The notes: generated by a model not told the origin, from the sequence alone. Shown: positions 34,850 to 46,035, counted from the first letter of the stretch. The stretch is DNA of 64,000 nt from Planctomycetota bacterium (GCA_003696675.1 RFGH01000195.1:1-64000); one strand, 5' to 3'. Program-made: numbers and translations.

Positions 34850-35793
34850 CCCGCATCCTCCCCGCCGACCACTGCACCGGCGATACGCCGGCCGGCCTCG
34901 ACGCGTGCCCCTGGACAGACGACCGATCGAACCACGACGGCACCCCGCCCGACAAACCCGCCCTCCAGCACGACCGAGTCGTGAATGATGGCTCCGGACT
35001 CGACCGTCGCACCGTCCTCCACGATCGCGAAGGAACGCTCCCACTCCTCGCGATACGGGTCCTCGTCGACAGAGCCGGAATGCAACAACCGGTTCGCGTC
35101 CATGCGGACGGCGTTGAGGTATTCATTGACCGTGCGGGTCCGAAGAGCCGACGCTCTCGGCCGCTCAATCACGCGGATATCCCAAGCCCCGCGCCAGTCC
35201 GGCAGTGCCTGCTCCTTCAAATCGACATAGCCCACCGGACGCACCGTCTTCAACGGAGCGCACCGAAGCAGCCACAGCCCAACGGGCGTCCCATCCATCG
35301 ACGCGATCATCGACACATCGCATTTGGTACGAAGCATGCGTCGAACAAGCTCGTCCATCGGATCACGGAACACCTGAGATCCATTCAGCACCACGATGTA
35401 ATCGTCCGGGTCGTAGCCTTGAGTCGCGTCGGCCAGAACACCCGCCACCCCCCGGATCGGGCTCGCGTCGCGTTCAACCACGCACCGAACCAGCCCCCGG
35501 GCCGGATGTTCTCGGGGGACCTCAGATCCGGAGTCCACCAAAATTCGGACCTGCAGATCCTTCAGGCTCAGGCTCTTGGCGAGGCGTTCCGCGGCGTCCA
35601 AATGACGGGTGGCGATGGTCCCACCCCCCGAAAATGGAAGATCCAGAATCGAGCGTTTGATCGATCGTGCGAGCGGTGTCCGACGCACCGCCCCGGCGAG
35701 CACGATGATGGATCGCAGGCGTACCGGCGCCCCAGTGGCATCTGATGCCGCTTTGAGCTCTCCGGTTTCACTGGTCTGATCCACGGTGCTCAA
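34846..35793 (-). CDS. Degenerate nucleotidyltransferase with left-handed beta-helix tail
   Basis: The 315-residue protein looks like sugar-1-phosphate nucleotidyltransferase/acyltransferase fusions. The N-terminal Rossmann-like domain begins IIVLAGAVRRTPLARS and the C-terminus shows hexapeptide turns (VESGAIIHDSVVLEGGFVGRGAVVV). The usual GxGTRLxPLT and catalytic GD motifs are replaced (AGAVRRTPL and NGSQVF), so catalysis is doubtful and a binding or scaffold role is possible. TTG 35793 after AAGGGA is my start; no ATG fits. It overlaps the exosortase start as GTGA, implying co-translation with the sorting enzyme. Confidence 0.65.
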   Translation of the reverse strand: MSTVDQTSETGELKAASDATGAPVRLRSIIVLAGAVRRTPLARSIKRSILDLPFSGGGTIATRHLDAAERLAKSLSLKDLQVRILVDSGSEVPREHPARGLVRCVVERDASPIRGVAGVLADATQGYDPDDYIVVLNGSQVFRDPMDELVRRMLRTKCDVSMIASMDGTPVGLWLLRCAPLKTVRPVGYVDLKEQALPDWRGAWDIRVIERPRASALRTRTVNEYLNAVRMDANRLLHSGSVDEDPYREEWERSFAIVEDGATVESGAIIHDSVVLEGGFVGRGAVVVRSVVCPGARVEAGRRIAGAVVGGEDAG

Positions 35794-35820
35794 GCCGATC
35801 CCTTCTCGTAGGAAGTCACA

Positions 35821-35856
35821 CCCGGTCCCCGATCGGGAGTGAGCGAAGGAACCGGG
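35821..35856 (-). promoter_or_regulatory. Hairpin upstream of the exosortase block
   Basis: CCCGGTCCC (35821-35829) pairs with GGAACCGGG (35848-35856) with one mismatch, in the 176-base gap before the first exosortase-block gene. It lies about 28 bases upstream of the TTG start. No T-run follows on the minus strand, so it is more likely a leader structure or weak attenuator than a terminator. Confidence 0.3.
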
Positions 35857-35969
35857 CACCACGTACTCAAAAATCGGCCATAACTGGACCGATCTTGCAC
35901 CCGACTGCCAGACTGTAGCAAGGAAGTGCATGAGCCAGACGCGCAAGAACGGCGCGTCCACGCTCGACA

Positions 35970-36710
35970 CTACGCGGCCGAGGCCTCCAACGCACTGTCC
36001 AGGTCGATCAGATCGAACTCCTCCGCCGGCGTGGAGCAGGCCACCGCACCTTCGTACCCATCGGGCATCCGCAGCCGACGCACCCACCACCCGTTGCCGG
36101 CCACCTTGGCCTGATTCCACCCCCACAACGACCGAACTTCCGCCGTGATCATCCCACTCCCAAGGTGGACGCCCCGCCCGTCGGCTTGCAATAGGGCTTG
36201 ATGCAGTCCCCAACAGCAGGCCAATCGCTCCGCCCTGTCCGGGATGAGATCCAATGCAGGCCCCGTGATGACTTCGATCGCTTCGGCGACGCGGTCGTCC
36301 ATGGCAGCAGTCAGCCGGTGAGCCAGCCCGACCCCGAGCCTGACGCCGTCTCGCGCCGCGGCCGCGAGAACTAGACCCTTTGCGGAGGCGACGGCGATGT
36401 CCCCACTCGTTCTGGGGAGGCCAGACGGCACAAAGCGCCCGAACGCCGTCCGCTCTACTCCCACCGCATCGGGGCGTGTTCCGAGCAGCCCGGCGGCCAA
36501 GACCCGCCACAGCCCCCTCGTCACGACCGCATCATCGCGATCCGCTGAGACGGCAAGGCGATCCACATCGCTGATTTCATCCTGATCCAGAATACCTCGC
36601 AGCTCAGCAACTCGCGACTCCTTCGATCGAGCGAGCCACGCCCGGATCGCACCCACATTGGGGGGGTCAAGTCGCATCAGGTTGGTCACCGACGATTCCG
36701 TCGTGGCCAT
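35970..36710 (-). CDS. Conserved-looking protein of unknown function
   Basis: The 246-residue soluble protein has no signal peptide and is mostly helical. The C-terminal part has WGWNQAKVAGNGWWVRRLRMPDGYEG and a highly acidic end (EEFDLIDLDSALEASAA). The middle contains VASAKGLVLAAAARDGVRLGVGLAHR. I do not recognise a family. ATG 36710 follows GGAG; the frame is open further upstream but into another gene. It lies 25 bases after an unknown secreted protein and before the exosortase block, so a link to surface assembly is possible. Confidence 0.6.
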   Translation of the reverse strand: MATTESSVTNLMRLDPPNVGAIRAWLARSKESRVAELRGILDQDEISDVDRLAVSADRDDAVVTRGLWRVLAAGLLGTRPDAVGVERTAFGRFVPSGLPRTSGDIAVASAKGLVLAAAARDGVRLGVGLAHRLTAAMDDRVAEAIEVITGPALDLIPDRAERLACCWGLHQALLQADGRGVHLGSGMITAEVRSLWGWNQAKVAGNGWWVRRLRMPDGYEGAVACSTPAEEFDLIDLDSALEASAA

Positions 36711-36735
36711 GAGGTGGCTCCTGTGATCCTCCCGA

Positions 36736-37446
36736 TCACCGCACTCGGAAAGTCCATGTACGGATCGCGCGATTCGGCTCGTCGGGATTCTCGGCGCGGG
36801 AATGAAGGACGAGGTCGACCTGGGTGTCCGGCGCGTATTGGAGTTTGATGGGAGCGAAGAGCGTGTCGCCCCCGCTGAGTTGGTCGCCTGAACCGGCCGG
36901 CCGCTCTTGGCGTGCCACGACGCCGTCGAAGGAGAACTTCTCACCCTCGATGACCTCAAACTCCATAGAGGACTGAACCAGCTCGGCGCCCCAGATGTAG
37001 ACGGTCCGTCCGACGACCATGGCTGAAATACCGGCGTCGAAGAAGCGGACATCTTGGCCGCCGGTGGCCCCGCCATCGCGATAGGTTGGCGCGCCGAGGG
37101 TGGAAACCCGCGGCCCGGCGGACGAACCGGATCCAGCTCGGTTGGTGTTGGAGGGAGCGGGCTTGCCTTTGGCGTTCCTCTTGGACTGGCGCGGCGCGTC
37201 GGCAGCGCCGTAGCGGACCCGTGATCCATCAGGCAGCACGCGGTCAACCGTGGTGCTGCCGATGCCCGCATCGTTGCGTGATGGTTGGGCCTTCTCTTCG
37301 AGAACCACTTTGCGCCCGTCGGGCAAGCTCACCACGACCTTGACGGTCCCTTCCGTGCTCGCTGGCTCGTCTGCGACGGACTGGGCCGAGCCGACCGCGA
37401 CGAGTACGCAGGCGAGGAGACCAAGAAGAGGCTTGTCGGTTCGCAT
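36736..37446 (-). CDS. Secreted protein of unknown function
   Basis: The 236-residue protein has a signal peptide (MRTDKPLLGLLACVLVAVGSAQS), then two short repeats built around LPDGRKVVLEE and LPDGSRVRYGA. A Gly/Ser/Arg-rich linker follows, then a beta-rich domain with GRTVYIWGAELVQSSMEFEVIEGEKFSFDGV. It may be a periplasmic or surface beta-sandwich. ATG 37446 follows GGAGG by six bases. No enzyme motif was found. Confidence 0.6.
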   Translation of the reverse strand: MRTDKPLLGLLACVLVAVGSAQSVADEPASTEGTVKVVVSLPDGRKVVLEEKAQPSRNDAGIGSTTVDRVLPDGSRVRYGAADAPRQSKRNAKGKPAPSNTNRAGSGSSAGPRVSTLGAPTYRDGGATGGQDVRFFDAGISAMVVGRTVYIWGAELVQSSMEFEVIEGEKFSFDGVVARQERPAGSGDQLSGGDTLFAPIKLQYAPDTQVDLVLHSRAENPDEPNRAIRTWTFRVR

Positions 37447-37625
37447 CGCATCCTCCTGCAACCACGGGGCCGAGTTCCCAAGAACCGCGGCTCTTATCCA
37501 ACATCGAAAATCACCGCTTGGGTTGCGAGTCAATCGGGGCAACTTGTGAGCGGCAGGTCCGGACATGCCGGAGTTTCCGGTCCGATCATCCACGGCAGCC
37601 CGAGAACACCGAATGCAATACCAAT

Positions 37626-37652
37626 GAAAAGACCGGCCACGGGGGCCGGTCT
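37626..37652 (-). terminator. Terminator after the chemoreceptor gene
   Basis: AGACCGGCC (37630-37638) and GGCCGGTCT (37644-37652) form a 9-bp stem with a five-base loop, and the minus-strand transcript runs into TTTTCATT after it. It lies 27 bases past the chemoreceptor stop at 37679. Confidence 0.85.
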
Positions 37653-37678
37653 CACGATCACCGTGTTGCGCGATCGAT

Positions 37679-39550
37679 TCAGCCGAGACGGAAGCGCCCT
37701 ATCAGGTTCTGCAAGGTCTCCGCCTGACGGGCAAGATCGGCTGCCGCCTGCGCGGCCTGAGCCGCCCCCTCGGTCGATTCCCTGGTCACGGCGTTGATGT
37801 TCTCCACCGCCCGAGCGATCTCGGTCGAGGCGGAAGACTGCTGATTGGCGGCCGCCGCGATGCCCTGAACCATCGCCTGGAGGCCCTGTGAGCTGCGGAC
37901 GATGGTGGTGAGCGCTTCACCCGCACGGGATGCGAGTTCGACGCCCTGATCCACCCGCTCGGTGCCCGCCTCGATTCGGGTGACGGCCGAACGGGTCTCG
38001 TCCTGGATGCCGCGGATCGAACGCGACACTTCCTCGGTGGCCTGCTGGGTGCGCTCTGCCAGCTTGCGGACTTCATCGGCCACGACGGCGAATCCGCGCC
38101 CGTGCTCACCGGCCCGAGCGGCCTCGATCGCAGCGTTGAGCGCGAGCAGATTGGTCTGATCCGCGATGTCGTTGATGACCCCGATGATCTCGCCGATCTT
38201 CTCGGACTGCTCGCCCAGAGAGCGGACCGTGGTCGCGGAGGCGTTCACCTCGGTCGCGATGCCCTGCATGGTCTCGACAGTGCCCGCGACAACCTGGCCA
38301 CCATCCTCCGCGAGCCGCTGGCTTTCCTCGGCGGCCGCGGATGCATCCGCGGACTTCGCCGCGACCTCCATCACGGACTGGGACATCTCCTCGATCGCGG
38401 CCGCGACCTGCTGAGTCTGTTCTTCCTGGGACTGCAGCCCGCAGGACATCTGCTCGGCTGATGCGGCGATCTGGGTCGAGGCCGAAGCCACGATCTCCGT
38501 GCTGGATCGGACCTGGGTCATGATGCCGTGCAGATTGCCCACGAACACATCGATCCAATGACCGAGCATGCCGATCTCGTCCTTGCGGTTCAACGCGAGA
38601 CGCTTCGTCAGGTCGCCCTCGCCGGTCGCGATCTCGCGGACCATTTCAACGAGTCGGTTCAGCGGTCTCGCCAGTAGCCAACGAAGCAGAAGAATCAGCC
38701 CGAGCACCGCTCCGATGACGAGCGGCACAGTGAACATCATGCCTTTGCGGAAGAACCCGGCCACCTGAGCATCCATGATGGACAGAGGCATCTGAACTTC
38801 GTAGGCGCCATGCATGTAACCGACGGGCCAGGACTCCATGCGGAACCCGAGGACATCTTTCCCATCGATGCGACCGTTCTCGTCCGGGATGTCGTACTTG
38901 GAAGGATCTCCATGGCATGACATGCAGGACTCGTCGAGACGAATCGCCCGCATGTAGTGCAGCGTGTTGGTGGCGTGATTGATCCGGCCAAGTGTGCTAT
39001 CGCCGCCAGACTTGACCTGATCGGTCAAGTCCCGGATCATCTGCTCCCGGAAACTTCCCGGCTCCGGCGCGTTGTCAGGATTGCGGGCTTCAAGGGCGAC
39101 GATCTTGAAATCGATCTGTTCCTTCTCGGCGGCGGACTTGGCAACATTCCATCCGACGATGACCGGGATTGAACCAAAGAACCGTGTCTTCGAGTACTTG
39201 GTGCCGTTCTCCATCTGCTCGATCGCTTCGGCGAGCAGTTCTTCTTGATTGATCTGCCCATCGAGCAGTTTCTTTGATGCGTCGGACTTGGCCTCGTCCG
39301 CAACCGCGGTGAATGCAGAGGCCCGCTCAAGCATTGCCCGCTGCGCTTCCACCTTGTATCCGCTCAGAAACACCGCATAGTTCACGGCAACAACGACCAT
39401 CAACACCGCGACCGATGCCGCAATGATCTTGACACCAAGCCCCATACTTGGACGCTTGGGCTCGTCGTAGTTGGCTCCCTTAGGGATCCTTGGGCCATCG
39501 CCCGTGCGACGGAATCGAGGACTAAATGTATTGTTCTGCGGACGAGACAT
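37679..39550 (-). CDS. Methyl-accepting chemotaxis protein with periplasmic heme-binding domain
   Basis: The 623-residue protein has membrane helices near 40-62 and 272-294 enclosing a periplasmic sensor with a covalent heme motif CMSCH (209-213), as in DUF3365/Tll0287-like domains. A HAMP linker follows (about 292-345), then a long signalling coiled coil whose tip is [37 protein letters not shown]. It should sense a heme ligand or redox state and control CheA or a related pathway. ATG 39550 follows AAGGAGT by seven bases; the frame is open to 39598. No che genes are in the window. Confidence 0.92.
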   Translation of the reverse strand: MSRPQNNTFSPRFRRTGDGPRIPKGANYDEPKRPSMGLGVKIIAASVAVLMVVVAVNYAVFLSGYKVEAQRAMLERASAFTAVADEAKSDASKKLLDGQINQEELLAEAIEQMENGTKYSKTRFFGSIPVIVGWNVAKSAAEKEQIDFKIVALEARNPDNAPEPGSFREQMIRDLTDQVKSGGDSTLGRINHATNTLHYMRAIRLDESCMSCHGDPSKYDIPDENGRIDGKDVLGFRMESWPVGYMHGAYEVQMPLSIMDAQVAGFFRKGMMFTVPLVIGAVLGLILLLRWLLARPLNRLVEMVREIATGEGDLTKRLALNRKDEIGMLGHWIDVFVGNLHGIMTQVRSSTEIVASASTQIAASAEQMSCGLQSQEEQTQQVAAAIEEMSQSVMEVAAKSADASAAAEESQRLAEDGGQVVAGTVETMQGIATEVNASATTVRSLGEQSEKIGEIIGVINDIADQTNLLALNAAIEAARAGEHGRGFAVVADEVRKLAERTQQATEEVSRSIRGIQDETRSAVTRIEAGTERVDQGVELASRAGEALTTIVRSSQGLQAMVQGIAAAANQQSSASTEIARAVENINAVTRESTEGAAQAAQAAADLARQAETLQNLIGRFRLG

Positions 39551-39700
39551 GGCGTGACTCCTTGTGCGCAGGGTGCAAACCGGCCGAGCCAAACTCATCG
39601 TGGACCTTCCTATGCGGATTCAGTAGAGTTCCGCATGGGCACAGAAATGAGACGCCAAAATCCTTTTTTCATCAGGGGTCCTGCTCGTTACCCTTTTTCA

Positions 39701-40873
39701 TCACTCTTCGCAAGCGAGTTCTTTGCCCAAGCCCAGCCTCGATAACGGAACAGTCCCCTCGACATGCACGCCGGAAGAGCCGTTGGATCTGAGCATCGCC
39801 ACAAGCTCGCGAATTTCCGGCCTCGGATGCGAAACAAACACCAATGGCCCACCCCCGACGGGATGCTCAAATGCTAACAAAGCAGCGTGCAGCGCTTGTC
39901 TATCGAGGAGCGCTCCGCTGGGCAGTACCACGGATCGACCCCCGTACATGTCGTCACCCACAATAGGGTGACCCAGGTGGGAGAGATGCACACGGATCTG
40001 GTGCGTTCGTCCGGTCTTGAGTTCCAGCTCGACAAGCGTGAACTTCGCACCGCCCGGTTGCTCGTAACGCTCTCGCACCCGGCAGATGGTCACCGAGGGC
40101 TTGCCGAGATCGTCGTGACGGACCACCCGCTTCTCGCGAGCGCCCTTGGCCTTCGATGGATGCGGCCCCAACGGCAGATCGATGACCTGAAAGTCCTCGG
40201 AAATCCAGCCGTGGACCACGGCGAGATATCGCTTGTCCACGGTCCTGTTCTCGAACTGCCGGCCGAGCTTCCAGTGGGCCTCTTCCGACTTCGCGAAGAC
40301 GATGCAACCTGAAGTGTTCCGGTCCAGCCGGTGCACAACACCGGGGCGTGCGAACTCTTCCCCGACCGGCGAGAGCTCCCCGCCAGAGACATGCCGAAAT
40401 CGCCACGCCAGCGCATTGATCATCGTGCCCGTGTTCTCGGACCGCGCCGGATGCACGATGATGTCCGCCGGCTTGTTGATCACGATGATGTGCTCATCCT
40501 CGTACAACACCTCAAGCGGAATCGCTTCGGGAGTGATCTCGCCGGACGGAGGCGGCGGGATGATGAGATCCACCGTGTCCCCGCCGCGCAGCCTGGTCGA
40601 GGCCTTCGCCGGACGCCCATTGACAGTCGCGCCGCCATCGTCAATGAGTCGCTGCAAAGCGCTGCGGCTCATAAAGGTCACCCTCGTGACAAGGTATTTG
40701 TCCAGCCGCGTCGAGAGATCCCGTTGGAGCGCAAATCGCACATGCGCGAGGAAGTCGTCGTCCCCTTCTTCGCGTGCTCTGTCGTACGCCGCGCGGACCG
40801 CTTCCGGATCGACCTTGCCCCCGGGAAGGATGAACGGGCTGTCAGCAACAGGTACGCCGTCAGGGTCGGCCAT
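39701..40873 (-). CDS. rluD: RluA/RluD-family 23S rRNA pseudouridine synthase
   Basis: The 390-residue protein has an S4-like N-terminal domain (RLDKYLVTRVTFMSRSALQRLIDDG, about 55-80). The catalytic domain has the active-site Asp in GVVHRLDRNTSGCIVFAK, then the LELKTGRTHQIRVHL motif. It isomerises uridines to pseudouridine in 23S rRNA or tRNA. The first ~50 residues (VPVADSPFILPGGKVDPEA) extend beyond the usual start. It is downstream of a TPR membrane protein (18-base gap). RluD is chosen over RluC/RluA by the S4 domain and length. Confidence 0.85.
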   Translation of the reverse strand: MADPDGVPVADSPFILPGGKVDPEAVRAAYDRAREEGDDDFLAHVRFALQRDLSTRLDKYLVTRVTFMSRSALQRLIDDGGATVNGRPAKASTRLRGGDTVDLIIPPPPSGEITPEAIPLEVLYEDEHIIVINKPADIIVHPARSENTGTMINALAWRFRHVSGGELSPVGEEFARPGVVHRLDRNTSGCIVFAKSEEAHWKLGRQFENRTVDKRYLAVVHGWISEDFQVIDLPLGPHPSKAKGAREKRVVRHDDLGKPSVTICRVRERYEQPGGAKFTLVELELKTGRTHQIRVHLSHLGHPIVGDDMYGGRSVVLPSGALLDRQALHAALLAFEHPVGGGPLVFVSHPRPEIRELVAMLRSNGSSGVHVEGTVPLSRLGLGKELACEE

Positions 40874-40891
40874 TGGTTCATCCCGGGCCTG

Positions 40892-41734
40892 TCAAGGCTG
40901 CGCGGGGGCGTCGCTCTGCGGGTCAGACACAGGGGCGTCCGTGCTCGGATCACCCGGCTCTTCCGAGGATGCGTCCGCGGGAGCGTCGATGGCCGGATCT
41001 TTGGTGACGGGTGTCTCGGCGGGCTCCTCACCCGGGAGAGGCTCGAGCAGATCCGCCGCGGGCAGGACCACGCCCGCGACACTTCCGGCCGCCGCGGCAC
41101 GCTCTTCGGCGACAATCGCGATGGCTTCATAGCCCCCCGCGCGGGCGACCTCTGCCGCACGCGCATAGCTCGCCTTGGCCTCGTCGGTCGCTCCCAATCC
41201 TTCCTGCGCCGCCGCGACGCGCATCCAGGCACGGGCGCCGATGAGCGACTTGCCTGCCTGCCCCTCGACGGAGTCGGCGACCTGCCTGGCCAGGTCACGG
41301 GCTTGGGCGAGGTAGCTGCGAACACGATCCTCATCGAGGAGGTCGGAAGGATTTGCCGGAGCCTGCGTGGCCGGATCGAGTTCTGCTCCGGGCTCAATGC
41401 CGATCGTGGCCGCACGCAGGTAAATATCAACCGTGTCGAGGAGAGCCAGCGCGGAGACGGACTTCACGCCCGAATACTCCGCCGCGATCGACTTCAGCGA
41501 CGGCGGCGACGGGTTGCCGCCGGAAATCGCTTCGGAGTACGACGCGAACGCTGCGTCCACCTTCGCGATCTTGTGCTGCTTCCAGTAACGGAGCCCCCAC
41601 CACGCCCCGCCGATGATGACGAGCAGCCAGAGCACCGGCGTGCTCCACTTCGTCAGAAAGTCGATGAACTCCTGGTTGATCCGGGACTCCTCGAGCCCGG
41701 CACCGGCGCGGATCTGGCGTTGGCGATCGTCCAT
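40892..41734 (-). CDS. Membrane-anchored TPR-like protein, YfgM-type
   Basis: The 280-residue protein has one transmembrane helix near 30-50 (VLWLLVIIGGAWWGLRYW), a short helical repeat region (LLDTVDIYLRAA, AQARDLARQVADS, RAWMRVAAAQEGLGATDEA) and a Pro/Asp/Glu-rich tail of ~70 residues. This layout resembles YfgM/BamD-like ancillary membrane proteins, but identity is uncertain. It ends 18 bases before the pseudouridine synthase start and its promoter is shared. Confidence 0.6.
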   Translation of the reverse strand: MDDRQRQIRAGAGLEESRINQEFIDFLTKWSTPVLWLLVIIGGAWWGLRYWKQHKIAKVDAAFASYSEAISGGNPSPPSLKSIAAEYSGVKSVSALALLDTVDIYLRAATIGIEPGAELDPATQAPANPSDLLDEDRVRSYLAQARDLARQVADSVEGQAGKSLIGARAWMRVAAAQEGLGATDEAKASYARAAEVARAGGYEAIAIVAEERAAAAGSVAGVVLPAADLLEPLPGEEPAETPVTKDPAIDAPADASSEEPGDPSTDAPVSDPQSDAPAQP

Positions 41735-41753
41735 AGGGTGCCATCATAGCGCG

Positions 41754-41788
41754 AAAAACAGCGGGCTCCCCGTGGAGGGAAGCCCGCT
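41754..41788 (-). terminator. Terminator after glutamine synthetase
   Basis: AGCGGGCTCCC (41760-41770) pairs with GGGAAGCCCGCT (41777-41788) with one bulged base, and on the minus strand it is followed by TTTTTCGC. It lies 25 bases beyond the glutamine synthetase stop and before the next minus-strand gene. Confidence 0.85.
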
Positions 41789-41813
41789 GCGTCCGATCAG
41801 AATCGCCGGGCGT

Positions 41814-44018
<2,205 letters not shown>

Positions 44019-44143
44019 GTGAGCCTCCGGGAAAGCACTTGCATGTGCTGGTTTATCGACCCCCCGGACAACCCGAGGGTTCCTTTATCGTTTGCGGCCC
44101 GATCCCCGCTGACAACCGCCCGCCCTCCTATCCTGAAAAGAAC

Positions 44144-44524
44144 ATGGACCGCTCCACCCGCCAACGAGATGCCATTCGGGCTTTGTTCACCCCCAAAGGC
44201 CGCCCGCTCTCTCCCAAGGAGATCCAAGAACGGGCCGACCGTGAGGCCCCCGGGATCTCACTGGCGACCGTGTACCGGACCGTCAAGGCACTCGAGGAAC
44301 TCGGTGAGATCGTCCGCGTTGAACTCCCGGGCGAGACCGCCCGCTACGAACTCGCCGGCAAGGAACACCACCACCACTTCCAGTGCGAATCGTGCGGCCG
44401 AGCGTTCGAGATCCACGGATGCCCCGGCGGACTGGGCAAACTCGCACCGCCCGGATTCCAAGTGAACCGCCACGAGATCACGCTCTTCGGTTTATGCAGC
44501 ACCTGCGCCCGGAAAGCGGGGTGA
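44144..44524 (+). CDS. Fur-family metal-responsive regulator
   Basis: The 126-residue protein is a Fur/PerR/Zur-type repressor. The winged helix has ISLATVYRTVKALEELGEI, the metal site includes EHHHHFQCESC, and a second CxxC (CSTC) near the C-terminus builds the structural zinc site. The subtype is not decidable from this sequence alone. The stop is only eight bases before tRNA-Leu, and a Bcp peroxiredoxin follows the tRNA, which hints at a PerR-like oxidative-stress role. The frame is open further upstream but ATG 44144 starts the fold. Confidence 0.9.
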   Translation: MDRSTRQRDAIRALFTPKGRPLSPKEIQERADREAPGISLATVYRTVKALEELGEIVRVELPGETARYELAGKEHHHHFQCESCGRAFEIHGCPGGLGKLAPPGFQVNRHEITLFGLCSTCARKAG

Positions 44525-44531
44525 ACGCGCC

Positions 44532-44617
44532 GGGCCCGTGGCGGAATCGGCAGACGCAGCGGCCTTAAAAGCCGCGTCCCGGAAACGGGAGTGAGGGTTC
44601 GAGCCCCTCCGGGCCTA
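44532..44617 (+). tRNA. tRNA-Leu (anticodon TAA)
   Basis: An 86-base cloverleaf with a 7-bp acceptor stem (44532-44538 with 44610-44616, one G-T pair), a D arm GCG..CGC, an anticodon loop CTTAAAA giving TAA, a long variable arm (GTCCCGGAAACGGGA, class II) and a T arm GAGGG-TTCGAGC-CCCTC. It decodes UUA/UUG leucine codons. CCA is not encoded. Confidence 0.96.
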
Positions 44618-44648
44618 TTTCAAACTCTGGATGCACAAGGAGGAGCCG

Positions 44649-45164
44649 ATGGCCCCCATCAACCCCGGACGAAAGGCGCCGGATTTCACGCTGCCCGATC
44701 AGGACGGTCGCCCCTTCAAGCTGTCCGATCACGAAGACAAAGCCATCGTGCTGTTCTTCTATCCGAAGGACTGCACCTCCGCGTGCACCATCGAAGCCAA
44801 GGATTTCTCCGACCTGCGGGCCAAGTTCCGCAAGGCCGGCGCGGAGGTCGTCGGCGTGTCCATTCTCGGCACCGCAAGCAAGCAGAAGTTCGCCCAGACC
44901 GCCGGACTGAAGATCCCGCTACTCGCCGACGATCGCAAGAACGACGCCAAGAAACCGGACCCGGAAATCGCTCAGAAGTACGGCGTCTGGGGCGAAAAAT
45001 CCATGTACGGCCGCACATACATGGGCATCATCCGCACGACATATCTCATTGGGCCAGGCCGCAAAGTTGTCAAGCGCTGGGACAAAGTCGATGTGCCTAA
45101 CCACGCGGAAGAGGTCCTCGAGCAGGTCAAGGCGCTGGGGTTGGATCCGATCCCGTCGCGCTGA
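44649..45164 (+). CDS. bcp: Peroxiredoxin, Bcp/PrxQ family
   Basis: The 171-residue protein reduces hydroperoxides with a peroxidatic cysteine. APDFTLPDQDG (10-20) and the active-site region YPKDCTSACTIEA are visible. By alignment to TPGCT the peroxidatic Cys is Cys46. The resolving cysteine five residues later is replaced by Lys51, but an extra Cys42 lies four residues before, so a different resolving partner is likely. ATG 44649 follows AGGAG; the ORF is open for six codons upstream. The gene overlaps the convergent EamA gene by 38 bases. Confidence 0.9.
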   Translation: MAPINPGRKAPDFTLPDQDGRPFKLSDHEDKAIVLFFYPKDCTSACTIEAKDFSDLRAKFRKAGAEVVGVSILGTASKQKFAQTAGLKIPLLADDRKNDAKKPDPEIAQKYGVWGEKSMYGRTYMGIIRTTYLIGPGRKVVKRWDKVDVPNHAEEVLEQVKALGLDPIPSR

Positions 45165-46035
45165 CCGCCGGGCGAGGCCGAATCAACTGGCTGGCCAGCA
45201 TGCCCCCGAGCATGAACCCACCGCCGATCCACTCGCGTAATCCCAAGGTTTCGCCCAGCAGTAGCCAGCCGAAGAACGCGGCAAACGCCGCCTCGCTGCT
45301 CATCAGCACCGTGGCGTGGGTGGCGGGAGCATCCCGCTGCGCCATGAACTGCAGCGAATAGGCGACCGCGGTCGCGAAGACGCCCGAGTAACCGATCGCG
45401 ATCCAGGCGTTTCCAACCTCCCGAACGCCGCCACGCTCCAGCCCGAGCGACAAACCCGAGGAAATCACCGCGGCCACAAGAAACTGGATCGCCACCAGCG
45501 CGGTCGGATCCCGACGCGGCGCGAGGTGACCGATCAGCACCACATGCAACGCCCACATCCCAGCGGATGCCAGCACCAGCCCATCGCCCCTGGCGGTCCC
45601 GCCACCGACCTGCCCGGCGAACAAGGCCAGCCCCACCGCGGCCAGTCCAATCCCGATGAGGTTCCCGACCGTTGGACGAATCCCGGACATCCAAGCCAGA
45701 GCGGGCACCATCAGCACATACAGACCTGTGATAAACCCGGCTCGCGACGCGGTCGTGAAGACCATACCGAACTGCTGCAGGCCCGCCGCCGCGGTCAGGA
45801 CCAGCCCCAGGATGATCCCGTCCCGCCACAGGCACCGATCCCAACCCGCGCCCCGTCGGCGGAGAACCAGCCAGGCGACCGGAACCACCAGAGCCGCTCC
45901 CAATGCGTATCGAAGCGCATTGAAAAGCAAGGGTCCGATGTGCTCCATACCCGCTCGCTGAGCGATAAAGCCGGACCCCCACAGCCCGGCCGCGACCAGA
46001 AGCATCGCGTCCGCCTTGAAGGTGAGTGACCGCAT
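45127..46035 (-). CDS. EamA/DMT-family transporter
   Basis: The 302-residue protein has ten hydrophobic helices in two EamA halves (first GLWGSGFIAQRAGMEHIGPLLFNALRYALG, second VFATAVAYSLQFMAQRDAPATHATVLMSSEAAFAAFFGWLLLGE). This family exports amino acids, nucleosides or other metabolites; the substrate is not predictable. ATG 46035 follows GGAGG. It is divergent from hldE with a 76-base gap. Confidence 0.92.
   Translation of the reverse strand: MRSLTFKADAMLLVAAGLWGSGFIAQRAGMEHIGPLLFNALRYALGAALVVPVAWLVLRRRGAGWDRCLWRDGIILGLVLTAAAGLQQFGMVFTTASRAGFITGLYVLMVPALAWMSGIRPTVGNLIGIGLAAVGLALFAGQVGGGTARGDGLVLASAGMWALHVVLIGHLAPRRDPTALVAIQFLVAAVISSGLSLGLERGGVREVGNAWIAIGYSGVFATAVAYSLQFMAQRDAPATHATVLMSSEAAFAAFFGWLLLGETLGLREWIGGGFMLGGMLASQLIRPRPAVSATGSDPTPAP

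Noticed and set aside
35926..36148. Small plus-strand reading frames upstream of the exosortase block
   Set aside because: They are short, Ser/Pro/Arg-rich and antisense to the unknown gene at 35970-36710.
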